The position numbers were made by a program, and so were the translations under genes. Of a stretch of DNA of 64,000 nucleotides, positions 21,858-34,142 are shown one piece after another. The notes under the pieces were generated by a model. The model was not told the origin of the DNA. It made no database searches and worked only from the letters and a program-made list of their open reading frames with translations. The DNA lies in NCBI GenBank assembly GCA_037043015.1, contig CM073321.1, positions 10,548,001-10,612,000 of the forward strand. The letters run 5' to 3'. Positions within the stretch are counted from its first letter, which is position 1; every line of letters begins with the position of its first letter. This DNA comes from Bryum argenteum (Eukaryota > Streptophyta > Bryopsida > Bryales > Bryaceae).

Positions 21858-23725
21858 TTAATCCTCCCTTTGACCCGTTAGAGCTATATCATCCAGACCA
21901 ATATAGTCTTGGATGTAGCCTTTGAAGTCAAAAATTTCCTCAAGCAAATGAAGAATGACAGATATTGCCTTAGCATCGACAAATAATTTCATTGATAGTG
22001 GCACTATCATAAAGTTGTTTTCTTTCAAAACCATATTCCAACGACCAAAAAGAGCATCGATATATTTATGTGTGTAAACCACCAACAAGAAGTTGTCATA
22101 TATCTCATGAAACACACCCATGTGTACTAGAAGAGACCAAAAGCAAAACATGTATTGATTCTTGTTGTCCGAAGGTGCATTGTCCAGTTGCACCTGCAGG
22201 ACTGGAGGTAGAGGCTCCGCCATCCCTAGAACTTCACTACGAGTAAGAAGAGGGTTTAAACACCGTTCTTTTCTAGTTAACACCGCTTCAAATATACGGT
22301 GCGTCCCTAAATTTGGAAATAAGGATTTTGAAAAAGAAATTGGAACTCCTTCAAGATCTTGAAGAAGCTTCAATATTGATCCAACCGTGTGATTGGAATC
22401 ACTTGGATAGATATTAAGCCTATAATGAGCGTATTGAGCATCGCTATGTCCGTGCGCAATCATGCTAGTGACAGTGATTGGGAGCTTCATCAATGCATCA
22501 TTGGCTTTTGTCTTATGTGAAAACAAAGAGCACGAAGTCTTTGCATGATCCATCTTATCGTGTATTATACAAAGTACATTCTTTGGTTTCTGAATGGAAA
22601 GAGAACGTACAGTGTAATAATATTTGCGGTAACTTTCCTACTGACTCAAATGCTCTTGTAATTCCTGGATCTCATGAGTGTGTTGAAATGACCCAAATAC
22701 CAATAATTTGATCATTTTCTCCGCGTCGTCACACACAATGCAACAAGCAAAATTGTTCCCTCGCGCTTTCTTCGAATACTCCGAGAATCTTGCCTTCCTA
22801 ATCATGCTAAGGGTGCTTTGGGAAATGGACTTCATGCCCAAATTCTCATTAACAATATTAATTCCAGGAATAGTATCCTTCTATTTGAAGAATGACAGTA
22901 AGTTTTGCACTACTACCTTGACACCAATAGCAACGTCTTCGCTTTATAAGACATGTGATCACTAGCACTATCAATGAATGTCTTCAAAATAGCAACAACT
23001 TGCTCATCATGCAGTGGAGATTTTTTTAGACCAACGTTGCCATGTTGACGAGCACGTAGTCTGGCCTCAACTTCTGCCTTCCTCCGGTAGAACGTTGAAA
23101 GGGGAACTCCACTAATATATTGCCATGCTCGAGCGCAGAGGTCAATGCCTTCGGTAGTTACCATCATCATCCTGTCGGCTGCCTAATGAAATCAATGATA
23201 GACATTTATCTTGAAATGAGACTTGAATTTAAAATCTGAAGCCTTGTACATCTGTTTTCATAGAGGAGTAATTTTCTCTCACAAGAAAGGTTGGCAACAG
23301 TTCTTGGAGCAATATACTTTGCTCGCAACCAAGTTGACAGACTCTGGCTCCTCTTCTCTCTTCATCCTCAAGAAGCGAGGATTTTGGTACCATAAGGAAT
23401 ACCGACAAACTCCTATTCTCCTTGGATAATTGCGAGCATAAACAATAGCGTTGTATTCCTCAACATGTAAATTATCAAGTAGTGACCATCCATTGTGAAT
23501 GGCATGGCTAAGTTTCCATTTCCTTGTTACGTATATAGAATCTGCAGGTATACAATACAAATTCAAGCACTTTACAATCTGCACATTCACTTGGTCTTCA
23601 CTTACAGGCTCGTCACTAGACTCTTGAACTTTTTCACAGTCCACGCATTGACAAATAATTTCAACAATAGGGTCTCCTATAATATTGAGAAGATTCACAA
23701 ATCAAGTCACCCATTTGCTTTTTAG
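21858..23725 (-). pseudogene. DUF7869-like gene, copy B (diverged, truncated)
   Basis: Minus-strand blocks in family order: an N-terminal segment (23698-23279) ending in the Cys motif YCSKNCCQPF; a helix-turn-helix-like block (TEGIDLCARAWQYISGVPLSTFYRR, 23170-23070); a CxxC segment (CCIVCDD near 22740); CIIHDKMDH near 22560; QLDNAPSDNKN near 22185; and YTHKYIDALFGRW near 22060, where family GHT has become VYT. The match stops at ALTGQ near 21865, so about the last third is missing. No palindrome array lies upstream. It is clearly more distant from A and C than they are from each other. Confidence 0.6.
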
Positions 23726-24344
23726 ATGTCAAAGACAGTTCTTTAACCTGTTGACTCGAGCTAAATGGAGTGATACAAAAATATTGTATTGCAACATCAA
23801 AGTCGCAGATTCCGACGTTCTGTTAAGCTCGACTGGAGCTAAATTAACAGTGTCAGAGTGCATCGGTATTCGTGCACTGAATTACAATATACATGGATGC
23901 TTCTTGAGAATCGTGCCATGAGAATACTACATTATTCGCCATGATTTTGTGCAAACATAGTCCTACGCAAATGAGATTACCGTTGTCTTGCACAAAATAG
24001 CAAATGGTTAAGCTATGAAGTAACCCACACTACTGGATTCACAAAAAAGACGAATATACACAACTATACCTACGCAAGATACATGAAATCGTAGGAAAAC
24101 AAAACCCTAAAACGTGGAAGAGAGTCGCCGTCTCATGGCAATCTACGAAGGAGAGGCGGAGCGTTAGATGGCTGGAAAAAAGAATTACCAAACTCCTCAA
24201 ACACGGACGACACTGGCAAGGCGATCGACGCAAATTTTGGCGAGGTGGAAGAACGCACAAAAGTGGTGAGGTGGGAGAATGCGCTAGGAGGGACACATCT
24301 TTAAAGGAAGTCGCAATAGGAGACTGCCAACTTGTGCTGCCCGG

Positions 24345-24525
24345 GATGTCCAAGCTATCTTGGCATGATTTAAAGTAAGGGGGTGTAGGCGAATATTTAA
24401 GCAAGAAGGGAGTAAAAGGGCTCTTGATAATTTTTCTAAGTGATTCCTATAGTATAAAAAGTATGGCAAAAATCTCAGGGCCACGGGAGGGAGAAAAGTA
24501 TTTTTCCCAAATTACCTAGAGTTTA
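24345..24525 (+). repeat. left arm of a long inverted repeat
   Basis: About 150-180 bases, including GCAAGAAGGGAGTAAAAGGG and the GGGCCACGGGAGGGA block, recur in reverse complement at 27717-27905 with about 80-85% identity by eye. Together they bracket 3.5 kb. They could be long terminal repeats of a Mutator-like element or two opposed copies of one MITE. Confidence 0.6.
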
Positions 24526-26363
24526 ATAGACATGTTCAAATTGAGAGTGTGTGCAAATATACAAGATAAAGCTTGGAGGAAGGTGGTTGTTGCATTTAAG
24601 TGAGCTACTTAGGGCCCTACAAGAATGTTGGAGCCATCAAAAAAATTATAAAAAATAGGATCTATTTTTCCCAAATTGATTTAGAATGGTTGAAGAGACC
24701 ATAATTTTGTAAAATAGGGGGAAAATACTTAAGAGGTTGGATGTACGCTATATATGTTGGAACTTGCTTCAAAAAGTGGTCTAAGGACATTAGTACCGCA
24801 AAACATTGCTGATTTTGAACAATTGTTGAAACATAATTTGTTACAAAGCAAAGATTTCCGAAGAGCACTTCAAAATCAAATGGTAGCTCAAGTGCATCTT
24901 GTTCTTGAACGGCCATGATTTCCATAATATCACCAAAGTATCCATAATGTCACACGTTTTTATGGTTTTTGACCTTTAAACATAGTCAAAGGGCAATATT
25001 TGTTTTTGTCAGAATTTGACAAAAACCAACGTTTTTTTTTTCATTTTAAGCAACCTAGAAATTGCCATTCTACTCGGATAACGCCATTTTAAATGAAAGT
25101 GAGGTTAGAAGGAGTAGTAGTGGAGAAATCAACGATATTTCAACAGATTCGCTTGAATGTAGAGAGTGTGTCAATTCTATTCAAAGTTAGCAATATTTGA
25201 TTCTTGCGCTTCTATGTATCCGATGTTTCATCCTTGCACTTCAAAATCTTTGCACTACATTGATCTCCAGTTTTGTAGGAATAAAAACTTAGCTTTGTCT
25301 CTAGCTATTTCATACTAGTATCTTCACCATAGCCACTTCGGATACCAAAAGACCATGAAGGGATCATCACATTACTTACTGTAACAGGCTTTCAGAGCAT
25401 AATATGTCATTGTAAATTGACCCTGATTCTATTTTCAATTTGTTAGAATGTTAGGGAATAAGTAAGTAACATGAAGAATCATATTATTGGCAATAGAGAT
25501 TTGTTGCTTTGTGTAGATGCTTACAGTTATGTGATGGTAGCTCACAGACTAGTATTGTGTCCTTGCATTTGAGCCCAACGCAATTTTGCTTTCAAGCAAC
25601 GATGAGATGGATCATATCAACAATGGTGGTTTTTGCACTGGTCTTGACAGGTGTATGAAGCTTAAGCTCTATATTACTCTATGCTTCAAGTGTACATCGT
25701 GTATTTATGTGCATCTAATGTTACTTGGCATTGGCATTTACAGTACATGCTTCGCCTATCCCACATCTAAGGTACCAATTTTCCGTGTACAGCTATTATC
25801 GATATGGCGGAAGCATTAGAAACGCACAAGATATACGACTAAGACATGCAATCAAAGCTCCAAAGTAAAAGTAAGAGTTTCTAATTAGACATCCGTGTTG
25901 TTGAATGGCTGATGGTTAAACAATATCCTTGTTCTTGAATGGTAGTTTGAGAACAATCGCCTCCTTAAATGGCCGGTCACTAACATCTATATTTTGCAAT
26001 GGCAGTTCAAGACAACCTTGTTATTGAATGACTGTTCAACCTTATTCCTGAATAGCCATTGAATAGCATGTTATTGTTCAAGGATAAGACTGTCAAGATT
26101 ATTTGCTCTTAGATATGAAAGTTTTAAGTTGAGATTAGAAGCTAGAGAAATATCTTAAACCACCTCCTAAATCCCGTTAATATAACTTACTCTATAACAA
26201 ACTCAACATCCTCTAAAGTCAAAGTAAATCGTGACATGTAGATATGCTTCTCCTTTAAGAATTTTATGCTTCCATAATTTTACAAGCTGAGTCATTGTTA
26301 GTCACTCTACAGAAGTCTTAGAATCATTTTTACTCTCTCTATATCTATTTTCTCTTTATTATT
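24526..26363. other. non-coding stretch with short degenerate repeats
   Basis: No supported gene. From about 25890 to 26070 a unit of about 35-40 bases containing TTGAATGGC and GTTCAA recurs four to five times in worn form. The frame at 24662-24925 (minus) and the one at 25586-25819 (plus) show no family features. Confidence 0.4.
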
Positions 26364-27182
26364 TATTACCCGCCACAGCACCGGCGGGTATCAAGATCGA
26401 AGACTACAACGACCACGGGGATTGAGACCGAGGATTACAGCGACCACGGGGCTCAAGACCAAGGACCACAACAACCACGGGGATCGAGACCAAGGACCGC
26501 AGTTAAGGCAAAAGCCAGCGCAAGATTAGGTTTTATTGCCATATAAATAGAGGACAAAACTACATAGTTTACACTTTCATGTATTGCACGAATGCAGTAG
26601 TAGTTCCATGAGCGCATTATCGCACACCTTTGTAGCCATTTGGCCTCTACTCATTCTATGCAAACACGGACTATCTTTCATGACTACTCTTTTTGTGACT
26701 AAACCCTTCTTCTCCTTCCTGTCTCTAAACCTTTATATCCTAACCACTGTGTGAGCCGTGGTGTCGTTGAACTCCCCTGGCCGAAGGTTAGCGTCTCAGT
26801 CCGCGGGTTGTAACGTGGTCACGGAGAGCTTGTATCAAGCTCTCCGCCGCGCCAAGGCCATAGCCACACCGCAGGAACAAGCACCCTCGCCGTAGAAGCG
26901 GAATGAGGGAGTAGAGCCACGGGAGTGTAACCCTGAGACTGCTCGTTGTTTGAATACACGCCCAGCCTCTTCCACGAGTTGAAATAACCACAGCCGAGCT
27001 AATCACCATGTGATTAAGCCTGATAAGTCAGCCCACGCCCGGTCAACAACTGTGACTCCTTACCTTGGCATCCTTGAGATAACCGTGGTTTATGACCTAC
27101 AATCTCTGTCCTTCCCCAATCTCCCTGTTCTTGCCTCTCTTCTCATACCTTGGACATCTCCATACCCGTACCCCAGCTAACA
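26364..27182 (-). mobile_element. solo LTR, family 1, second copy
   Basis: 819 bp in the orientation opposite to the copy at 4101-4875. Read on the minus strand it starts TGTTAGCTGGGGTACGGG and ends near GGCGGGTAATA. Perfect 5-base TSD TTATT at 26359-26363 and 27183-27187. Internal matches include CCACGG repeats (26410-26490 on the plus strand) and GGTTTTATTGCC. It interrupts the segment bounded by the inverted repeats. The frame at 26788-27009 is a shadow. Confidence 0.85.
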
Positions 27183-27716
27183 TTATTCAAGATTCTGCTA
27201 ACTCAAAATACCTGCAAGTAAACGATGACCTATAGATGTGTTATATCCACAATTTATATCATATCACCATCGTTTCTATAGGATTATAAAAAGCTAGTCT
27301 AGTTGTTAAATTTTCGTCTCCTTCTCTTAATTTGTTTTATTTTTGGATTTCTCGTTAATTTATTATTTTTTTTATACTTGGAGTCGATATCCACCTTATA
27401 GATCCGATACTTGTACAATTTTTTTATATTGCTCCATCATGTTTATAAGGTACTGATTAGCTACTCCAAGATTAAAAATTATTTTTTCTCTCTTTTAAAC
27501 TATTTTCCGTCTATTATTCAAAGTTCTGGTCACTTCCAACATTCTAGATAAAACTAGGAAAATTAGTTCCGATTTTCCCATAATCAATTTGATGGTCATT
27601 TCATTTTTAAATGGTCTTAATCAGCTAGTCGAGAACGTTAAATTTACCTTCCCCACTTTGTTTTTATATGCATCTGCGCACACTCCTAAGTACTTTCAAA
27701 AGACTATTTTAATTTA

Positions 27717-27905
27717 AAAAATTCGGAAAAAATACTACCTTCCCTCTCGTGGCCCTCAGGTTTTTACCGTATATTTTATTCTATATGGATCACCTAGGTA
27801 AATTATCAAGATCCCTTTTACTCCCTTCTTGCTTAAATAATATTTTGCATACACCCCCTATTTACAAATCCTAACGATTTGTATATTCCCAAGTTAGCTC
27901 AAGCT
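27717..27905 (-). repeat. right arm of a long inverted repeat
   Basis: Reverse complement of 24345-24525 in worn form, including CTTTTACTCCCTTCTTGC and CACCCCCTA. Similarity continues outward a little (AGCT-A-CTTGG), which favours outer boundaries near 24345 and 27905. The hAT remnant begins about 160 bases further on. Confidence 0.6.
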
Positions 27906-28063
27906 CATAGTTTCCATTCGCCTATGATTTTTTTAACACTTTTATCACATTTATAGGATTATTATTAAGTTTATCACATGTTAGTATCCCCTCCTCTACC
28001 CTTTTATTCTCTATAATTCCATTATCATTCAAGATTCTAGTGGGTACACCTAAATTATGACAA

Positions 28064-28960
28064 TTGGATGCGATTACTCTTGGTAAATGGCTCCTCACTC
28101 CATCATCAGCTGTTCCATTTGCCTCAAAACATCGCATTCCAAAAACCCCTTGGAGTGACTCTTGTGTAGGGTCCTCTTTAGGTACTCCCATGGATTCAGC
28201 AAATCCTATGGTTGGAGCAACCTCCTCATCTTCCATCCTTATGAGAGAAATAAAGGATAATCGCCTGATGATTGGATCTATGAAGCAAACCAAGCAATCT
28301 TCAATAAAAGCTACTTTTGCAAAAGCGGATAGGTTGGAGTTAGATAAACTTTGGGCGAAAAATTTCTACGAAGCAAATATACCATTTTCTATAGCATGGA
28401 ATGCTGCGTTCAAAGCAGTTGTGATGAAGACTACTGGATTTAGAAAACCCTATAGTCCACCATCTTACCGTGAGATCCGGACAAGGTTGTTGGGAGAAGT
28501 AAATTCTGAGTTGCAAATTAGACTAGAGCATAGAACCTAAGTGACCTTTGGAAGTTTGGAGGAACTTAGGCCATGGATGGATGGTCTTGCGTGACTAGTC
28601 GCCCTTTGGTGAATGCATTGCTTGTGACTTAAGCTAAGACCTTTTTCTTGGAGCTTTGGATAGTAATGGCATACAAAGACATTGTACATGTCATCTCTCA
28701 TGTTGAAGTACATAGAACAAGTTGGACCAGAGAACATTGTTCAAGTATGCACTGACAATGCTTCTGTAATGCTCAATGCCTCCCGAATAGTCCTTGAGAA
28801 ATATCCACACATTTTTATGCAAGGGTGTACAACACATGCAATGGACTTGTTGTTGGAGGATTGGAGAAAAGTTGGATGAATGGCAGGAATTTTGTTCATG
28901 GCTAAGAGAATGGTTAATTCCTAAAAATCCAGGCGTTTCCCCGACCTCCAGTACCAAAAA
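28064..28960 (+). pseudogene. hAT transposase, N-terminal and DUF659 part
   Basis: The frame from 28064 carries KLWAKNFYEANIPFSIAWN and YSPPSYREIRTRLL (28340-28500), which match the N-terminal side of the DUF659/hAT family. After several stops, 28690-28880 reads QVCTDNASVMLNASRIV and MQGCTTHAMDLLLEDW, the DUF659 core with its TDNA and C-x2-H-A blocks; this contains one catalytic aspartate of the RNase H-like fold. Similarity ends near 28960, in a frame reading LREWLIPKNPG. hAT enzymes move DNA by cut-and-paste. Confidence 0.8.
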
Positions 28961-29830
28961 CTGCCATTTTTCACCTTCGTTGGGAAATGGGGAAATGGAG
29001 AAACTTTTTTTATTATTATTTTAGATTGTGAACCGTAAGATCTTGTACCTAACTTGAATATAAAGGACTAGTTAATATTTCAACCGTTGGATGTTTGTCA
29101 TTTGTGAGATTATAAAAATCAAAGTTTGACCAACACTTTTTTTTGTCGCTGCGTGAGAGACATTGTCTAAATGGTGCCAAGGGCAACTTGATGATTGTTA
29201 CACCAAACATTTTTCCCTCATTTTTTTTCGTGTAGGAAATCAAGTTGGGTACGCTCATGCAAAATTTTAGAGACCAATTCCACTTATTGACCTTAATATA
29301 AATTATTTTATGAAAGAAGGTCTAAAACAACTATCTAGTAAAACAAGCACCACATGTGATATATTTAGTTTTAGAAAAATCTGGACAGTGAGTAGGTGCA
29401 TTTATGAGAATTTGAATTTCGAAAAAAGAAATCTTGGAAAAAATCTAAAATCTCAAATTTTGGAAATTTTTGAAAGAAAAAATTGTAAAATTACTAGAAA
29501 TTTTGAAGACTATTTTTGAAAGTTTTGGAGGCTGCTCTTGTGAAATTGGTAAACTTTTTGACTTCGGATACTTTGGAAGTTGAATAGTAATTTGGTAATG
29601 AACATATTTCTAAAAAAAAATACTTAAAAAAATTTATTTTAAACTGCCCGTTTTGGACTTGAAATCTAAAATTTCTAGATAAAGGTTATAGAATTAAGAT
29701 TTGGCTTTGCAAATTTTACCACATACACATTACAGTATGGGGAGCATCCAGTAAAAATCTTAGGCAATAATATCAATTTAATTCCTTAAAATGAGCTGCC
29801 CGAAATCTCAGAAAGCCGAATCGGTTTTCC
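28961..29830. other. AT-rich segment interrupting the hAT gene
   Basis: About 870 bases without coding sense separate the DUF659 block from the next hAT block. Either a long intron or an insertion. I see no obvious inverted ends or TSD. Homopolymer-rich throughout. Confidence 0.45.
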
Positions 29831-29849
29831 TGGATTTTTAGGGGTTAAG

Positions 29850-31595
29850 TTTATGAAGAGACGGCACATGCCCCAAGGTATGTTTTGTAAACATGAGGCG
29901 AGATTCAGCCCATTGATGCCTGGAAAAACAAGATTTGCTAGCCAATTGATAATCATGGATCGCTTGTTGGAGGTCAAGATATCATTGGAGCAAGTTATTG
30001 TTGATCCTATCTTCACACCCTATACCTTAAAGAAGACAGTATCAACTTCAGATAAGATTATATTTTCCTGTAAGATCAAAAAGGTGGTTTTCGGTGACGT
30101 ACTTTGGGTGCAATCTAAAAAATAATGGAATATGCTGATCCCTGTAGTCTATGCGCTGAGAGAATTTGACGGCACGGCTCCAAGTACGAGCAAAGCTTAG
30201 CATATCATTTGTATTTTAGAGAAACATGTCCATACTTTGCATGCACCGCCATTCTCTTTGGAACCACATTTGGTGGCTACTGCAAAGGACGAGTTTTACC
30301 ATTGGAAACGGTTCATGACAACTGATACGGCTACACTTCTAAATCCTTATTTATTACATGACCAAGAGTTAGCTGACAATCCCGATCTTACAATAGCTTG
30401 CAAGCGTGTTTTACAAAAACTATGTCCCCCGGAGGATTATGCAGACGTGGTGAATGAATATCTTGCATTTCGAGTAAGAGGTCCACCATTCCATGACATG
30501 TTGGAGCCTAAGACTCAAAAATTAGCTACACATGCTTGGTGAGATTTTCTGGGTGCTTGTGCAAAACTCCTCGCTCCAATTGCAAAGCGAATATTAGCAC
30601 AGACCATGTCCTCATCAGCTTGGGAGCGCAACTGGAGTAGCTACTCTTCTGTTCAGGACAAGAAACGCAATCGGTTACTACTGGGGAGAGCCAATGACTT
30701 TGTCTACGTATATTCTAACTCAAAATTGCTCGCAAATGATAAGTTTAGTGACGATGGCAGATGGTATAGAGAGAACTTGGATTCATGGGAAGACAAAGTA
30801 CATGAAGATGATGAGGAAGGTGTCGAGGTCGACTCATATTTTGGTGAAAATGACATTTTTGAATTTGATGATGAAGACGATGAGATGACTTTCTTCCCCG
30901 CTTCAAATGATGAAGATGCTCCTAATGTTTACGATGCTAAGGGTGATTTTGTAGCTAATGGTGCTTTGGCTGATGATTTAGAAGACTTGCAGCCGTTAGC
31001 ACGGTTAACGATACAAGGCGGCATGGACAAATTCAATAACATCCCTCCTGTTATTGCTAGTGGGATTGTGGAAGAAAACGAGGTAATAGACATGAAAACC
31101 ACCGCGTGCAATACTAGTAGTGGCACAATGAGTTATAATCCGGACACAGAGAATATCGCGTCCTGTAGTAAGGACCAACCATCTTTACCCGTCGCTACTC
31201 CCCGCGCTTTATTTCAACCCTCTACTATAAGGATTACGACAACCATGGAGAAATCCTCTATGGGTTTGGTATTCTTTCAAGAGCCAAATATGGCGACAAC
31301 TCTAGTGACTTAGATGCACCTTTGGGTAGGTATTTGAAAAATGCCAATGTTCCTAGTAGTGCCATAGGGTTACAACACATGCTTGGTTCTTCCAAGTTGC
31401 ATAAATAAAAATCTGCAACTGTTCCAATTATTCTGCCAAATAAACCAAAGATCCCCGTTACTCTCCTAGAATTTCGTACTTGGCATAAATATGGGAATAT
31501 ACAATGTACAGAGAAGAAGCCGGAGATCAAACAAGAAGTTCCGAGCAATTATAAATATGATCCTACGGGGTCTAGAGGGTTGAAGTCAAGGTAGA
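29850..31595 (+). pseudogene. hAT transposase, C-terminal part with dimerisation domain
   Basis: From 29850 the frame reads RFSPLMPGKTRFASQLIIMDRLL, the TRF(A/S)S block of hAT proteins. A second block, 30237-30542, is HAPPFSLEPH and onward. Then MSSSAWERNWSSYSSVQDKKRNRL (30606-30680) is the signature of the hAT C-terminal dimerisation domain, followed by a long acidic tail (DDEDDEM). Stops near 30160 and 30542 and a frame change near 31313 break the gene; sense continues in another frame to about 31595. No 8-bp TSD or TIR could be fixed. Confidence 0.8.
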
Positions 31596-32049
31596 CAGCG
31601 ATTATGAATAATCCTTTGATGCTGACGAGTAGTTCAATTTTTCTTCTTTATGTGGTATAGGTTCATAGCACTTATCCTTGTTATAGATATTGTAGTTTTA
31701 GTTTGATCGTAGTACTTCATTGTCATACTCCAAATGCATTCGGAGTTTCTATTGTCTGAATGACTATTTAAAGTGTTGAAAAAATATCTATATCTCTATA
31801 TACTTTTGTCAAGATGGTCTCGACTCTCGAGTATAGAGAAGAAATGTACATAAAACAAAAAGGAACCTTTTACTTCAAAAACAGTGTCAGATAAGTCAAT
31901 GGTGGCCTTTCCATCATTCGTAGATCAACAACCACACAAACTAGAAAAAGTGTATCTTTATTACCAAAAGTGTATCTACCCCGTTCTATTCCGTTCAAAC
32001 TAAAGGTTCATTCGAATCATCGATTTGAGCTATACTACAAGTACGCCAT

Positions 32050-32830
32050 CTTCAGCTTGGATGGGCAATTCTATTGTCCTCTTCATATTCCCTATCTTCA
32101 GCTGCAATTTTGCGGCTCATCTCTGCCGCCCTACTATCCTTGCTATCTTCGCCATCTTGCTTCTTCACCATTCTAGTAGAATCCACTTGTTTGTTACGTA
32201 AGATTTCCATTGCAATGTACGCATTCTCGATACGTGCAACCACGTCTTGTACAGTACCTTTGAAATCATCCATTAATATGAATGATCCTTCTTTTGGATC
32301 TTGTAACATATCCTCCAATATGCAATGGCGTCTGCAATACGCCTTTCAAACTTGTTCATCGCATCTCAATAAGAGACCTCTACGTCTTGAAAAGAATCTT
32401 TCAATATGGAAGTTCGATATATCGCGGCTTCTTCCAATTTTCCAGGAACCAATTTTCCAGGAACCAATTTTGCTCTTCCAATTGAAGTATGATTGTACTT
32501 CTTGTACTCGTCTCCTAAGCCGGTTGAACTGATTACTTCGTGCCACCCTTCCCCCTTTTCCACTCTCTTTGAGGGAAATTGAAAGAAACGGTTGTGTTTG
32601 ATGCTCCTATGCTCCCCCAAATTTATGAAAAAACAACTCTCGTTGCTCATCATCCATAATATTCATCGTCCTTATTTCCACCTCGTAGTCTTGTGTCTTC
32701 CAAAATAAGGGATCACTTTACCCCCCATATTGAATGCTTAGTTGGTGATTTGATTTGGATAGACTCCACTCAAGTGCATTAACCCAATCAGAGTGATGTA
32801 GAAATTTCTTCAGGAGTTGATCCAATGGAG
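32050..32830 (-). pseudogene. unidentified minus-strand coding remnant
   Basis: Two minus-strand pieces have natural composition. 32318-32052 reads MEDMLQDPKEGSFILMDD and a charged helical segment with Met, Lys and Glu (ARIENAYIAMEILRNKQVD). Upstream, 32653-32366 includes an in-frame 15-base duplication giving KLVPGKLVPGKLEE. The two are in different frames. I do not recognise the family; the helical, charged C-terminus would fit a Myb/SANT-type transposon accessory protein, but that is a guess. Confidence 0.3.
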
Positions 32831-33159
32831 GATTCTATCAATTAAACTCGTGCCGAGTTGGCATAAGATCTCGTATTCCCATCATTTCGTAGAATCTTGT
32901 GCTAAATGTGGAGCGACATACCGAACATACCATGTCATGGCATATCGGCATATGTAAGTAACATTAAAGTTATGGCCACATTGGCTCAACGTGTAAGTTC
33001 CCTTAAGACCAAAATGATGTAGACACACCTCACATTTGTCCTTAAATATTGCCGAAGGATGGTTTCATGTGTTAATTACTACGTGAGCTAACTCTTGTAG
33101 GTGCGATGAGTATTGTAACGCGTCCTCCAGTTCTTACAGGAAAAAGAGGTGTTCCAAGA

Positions 33160-34140
33160 CAACAACCCGGATACTTGTTCTACGGAGATCTTGTGAAGTG
33201 CAAGGATCAGCACTGCCAAACGGTTAGGGAACTCAGACTTACCCTTTGCTGGTCTATCCGGTTCTATTCTCTTTTCCTTCTCCTGCCAAGGCTATTTATA
33301 CCTGGTCAGGGGAGAGGTTTGGTTTAACTTAACCTCTATATGCACCTCAAAGGGGTTTTCCCGGATTTAATTAGGTGGGGAACTAGACCACCCCTTCTCT
33401 TTTATTATCGTGACCGAAAACGTCACCGGACCCTATTCTCTCTATTCTCTCTTGACTAGGTACTTCCCTTACACTAACCATCTACGTCCAGGGTGTTAGG
33501 TCCGTCCTCATGTCACTAAGGGCGTCCGGTTCTCCTATCTCCCGCCTTACAATGACTCACTGTTCAGGGCAGCAGGTACAAGTTTACCACATGCGGAGGT
33601 GGTGCAGTTAATGCGAGGTTTACCCCTTGCGCCCATCAAGTAGCCTCCTACCCTTACTATAAGCAGTCCGGGGGAACTGAAGGGGGTAGGTCCCGAGAGT
33701 TGGTTAGGCGACGGAAATCTCTTTCCAATCACTGTTATCCCGGAGGGCTACCTCAAGGCTTACAAGGTCCCTTCTTCGGCGCGAGGTGTCGTTCACTAAT
33801 CACACTCGTCTCCCCGACTTCTCTTTCTCTCCTCTCTCCTCTCCGGTAGAACAAAAAACCGATACTTCGCTTGCTCGGACAACAAGGGACTTTTGCACTA
33901 TCCGCCCTACTCCGATCCAGCATACAAGACATGAAACAAGAAGACAAGTACAACAACAAGGGGGTGGGGGAGAAATGTCGTTGCAAAACTGAATTATAAA
34001 AAGAGAGATGCACAAAAATACCAAGAAGGAGCCCAACTCCCTCAAACTTCGCCATCATTCTCCTACTTGCCTTAAAGCCTATCTACCCTGTTAAACTCCC
34101 TACTTCTCCCGTCTAGAATTACCTACTGGAATCTATCCGG
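33160..34140 (-). repeat. LTR-like 3' end of gag-only element X
   Basis: On the minus strand this stretch aligns with 55500-56430, including AGAATGA-GG--AGATCTGA-like sequence, SCLVCWIGV/SCHLCWVGV readings, and the block GTGGTCTA-TTCCC...GGGAAAA-CC-TTT-A. It is non-coding, with pyrimidine-rich tracts. LTR nature is inferred from its place after gag and its two copies; exact ends could not be set, and the 5' LTR of X is not found. Confidence 0.55.
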
Positions 34141-34142
34141 GT

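Noticed and set aside
21858..23725. Copy A inserted into copy B
   Set aside because: The 3' end of A lies right beside the truncated end of B, but the missing third of B is not found on the far side of A.
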